This document shows positions 15,305 through 16,387 of a DNA stretch of 16,387 nucleotides, piece by piece (within the stretch, counting starts at the first letter, position 1; every line of letters starts with the position of its first letter). A program made the translations under genes and the position numbers. The stretch is taken from positions 1-16,387 of the forward strand of contig CAZHDB010000034.1 of the NCBI GenBank assembly GCA_964531225.1. The letters run 5' to 3'. The notes under the pieces were generated by a model that saw only the letters and a program-made list of their open reading frames with translations, was not told the origin of the DNA and ran no database searches. The stretch comes from CAZHDB01 sp964531225. GTDB lineage: Archaea > Thermoproteota > Thermoprotei_A > Sulfolobales > Desulfurococcaceae.

Positions 15305-15820
15305 CTATTTCTCTTCTCCAGCACTTATCCAGCCTCTAACGATCTTTTCTCTCTCAAGAAATCTCTTTTTGATACTATTAATAAGTTGTAATGCATCCCT
15401 TATCTTATCACGAACAGGATTGCCAAGCATTGTATCATTCTTAAGACTAGCTATAAATTCACGGAGCTTCTCAACATCATCAACAAGGCCGGCATCAACT
15501 TCTCTAATCTTATCTAGATCCTCCTCCTGGATTTTAACAATATTATAATGAGGAGCATACCCATGTTCTGCCCAACGAATCTTATCAGTTATAAGTCTAA
15601 GTTCTCTTAAAACAGAATCAAACCGTTCAGCCGTATTGAAGTCATATTCAGCTAGATAAGCAATAGCTTCTTCAAGATCCCTTATGGCATCTGTCAATAT
15701 ACGGACCATATACTCTCTAATTAATTTATCATCTTCACGGATATACTCCTTTTTCTTATATCCATGAAAACCGGGTATTATATTGAGTAACTTTTCAAGT
15801 ATAGCTTTCTTCTTAACCAA
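15305..15820 (-). CDS. Helical protein with N-terminal IPGxxGYKxKE motif
   Basis: About 171 residues, almost wholly predicted alpha-helical and highly charged, with four to five amphipathic helices and no membrane segment. The N-terminus reads LLNIIPGFHGYKKKEYIREDDKLIREY. I recall similar 'IPGYRGYKEKE...R..DKLLRE' starts in uncharacterised prokaryotic proteins, but that memory is not a search result. I prefer TTG 15820: GGTG at 15830-15827 sits 6 bases upstream, the spacing used by neighbouring genes. GTG 15829, which is part of that ribosome site, would add three residues. It lies 74 bases before the SPFH gene in the same direction. A role as a peripheral scaffold or regulator, filling the place of the helical PspA, is an inference without sequence proof of homology. 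Confidence 0.68.
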   Translation of the reverse strand: MVKKKAILEKLLNIIPGFHGYKKKEYIREDDKLIREYMVRILTDAIRDLEEAIAYLAEYDFNTAERFDSVLRELRLITDKIRWAEHGYAPHYNIVKIQEEDLDKIREVDAGLVDDVEKLREFIASLKNDTMLGNPVRDKIRDALQLINSIKKRFLEREKIVRGWISAGEEK

Positions 15821-15850
15821 GACATACACCTAGACTGTATTGATATATGA

Positions 15851-15860
15851 TTTTATTATT
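15851..15860 (-). promoter_or_regulatory. TATA-like promoter of the helical/SPFH genes
   Basis: On the minus strand AATAATAAAA (15860-15851) lies 31-40 bases upstream of the preferred start at 15820. It would place transcription start just before the GGTG ribosome site. This is consistent with a transcription unit beginning at the helical protein gene and running into the SPFH gene. Confidence 0.33.
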
Positions 15861-15954
15861 TTCTGGAGCTAGATAAATCTGTTACTAGGTAATTAATGGT
15901 TTACATAAGGCTAAGACAAATACCTAAAATATATTGAAGGAAGTAGTATAGGAT

Positions 15955-16290
15955 TCACTTCTGTGAAAAACTAACATAAATAACTAATCCACCAATACCA
16001 GCCAATAGAATAGCTAATGCAAGGATTCCATCACTAGTAATATTCCATGTAGCTATTGATATAGATAATATTAGAAAGAACAAACCCCATAGGCGATAGT
16101 ATAACTTCTCACTTTTATCAAGTTGTAAATAAGCATAAAAGATAAGTAATAAACCTATTATGGCAAAATTAATTGAAACTAGTAAGAGTAAAGGTAATAG
16201 TGTTCTTGTCAATACAATTATGTCAATGGCAATCAATATAATTATAAGGCCAGTGAGAAATCCATATATACTTGTTTTAATCATAGACAA
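15955..16290 (-). CDS. Small four-helix membrane protein, unknown function
   Basis: About 111 residues with four hydrophobic helices (roughly 9-29, 33-55, 67-85 and 88-107), short loops and one charged cytoplasmic-type loop (QLDKSEKLYYR) between helices 2 and 3. I recognise no family and see no catalytic motif. The start is uncertain. GGTGG at 16302-16298 is 7 bases before TTG 16290, while ATG 16284 (13 bases away) and an upstream TTG 16308 are in the same frame. It is the first of five genes in one direction and lies 134 bases before the helical protein gene, so it may be only a neighbour. A membrane partner of the SPFH cluster is possible but unproven. Confidence 0.6.
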   Translation of the reverse strand: MSMIKTSIYGFLTGLIIILIAIDIIVLTRTLLPLLLLVSINFAIIGLLLIFYAYLQLDKSEKLYYRLWGLFFLILSISIATWNITSDGILALAILLAGIGGLVIYVSFSQK

Positions 16291-16387
16291 AATAATCCCA
16301 CCTAACAAATTCTATAGTTAATTCTCTATATCAATTCTTTGCTAACTATTTTATTATGGGAAAATACTAAAAATAGTTACTTTTATC

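Noticed and set aside
15305..15820. Calling the helical protein PspA
   Set aside because: It is helical and sits in a PspA-like neighbourhood, but is shorter than PspA, and I see no PspA sequence motifs. Only the context is similar.

Overview
The window looks like chromosomal DNA of a hyperthermophilic crenarchaeon, most like the Staphylothermus/Desulfurococcaceae group. This rests on low G+C, AGA/ATA/TTA-rich codon use, GGTG(A)-type ribosome sites a few bases before TTG, GTG or ATG starts, TATA-type promoters, and archaeal-style secreted proteins with Ser/Thr-rich stalks. The genus is an inference from overall feel, not from a marker gene. No rRNA, tRNA, CRISPR array, insertion sequence or phage gene was recognised.

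Left part (1-10390). The first ~540 bases hold no intact gene, only a possible decayed minus-strand gene. A plus-strand cassette follows. It encodes a membrane-anchored ThiB/TbpA-type thiamine-binding protein, a fused two-domain ThiP-type permease, and a ThiQ-type ATPase that overlaps the permease gene by one base. After these comes a 1115-residue surface protein with a propeller-like N-terminal half, five Ig-like repeats and a C-terminal membrane anchor. Two paralogous predicted nucleotidyltransferases, both on the minus strand, bracket this cassette. The second is preceded in its operon by a small thioredoxin-fold-like protein without a CxxC.

Middle (10390-11689). A 350-base intergenic stretch contains locally GC-rich, partly box-like sequence that may be a small RNA. 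A CitG/MdcB-family protein follows, with no citrate lyase or malonate decarboxylase genes nearby.

Right part (11706-16290). Five minus-strand genes run in the same direction: a small four-helix membrane protein, a helical protein starting with an 'IPGFHGYKKKE' motif, an SPFH (band 7) protein with a Gln-rich linker and a C-terminal double zinc ribbon, and two tandem paralogous zinc-ribbon proteins with two C-terminal membrane helices each. The mix recalls the bacterial ydjFGHI-type membrane-stress neighbourhoods (SPFH plus zinc-ribbon membrane proteins), but no PspA is present in the window. My reading is an archaeal membrane-associated scaffold or stress module. This is the most promising candidate for an undescribed system here.
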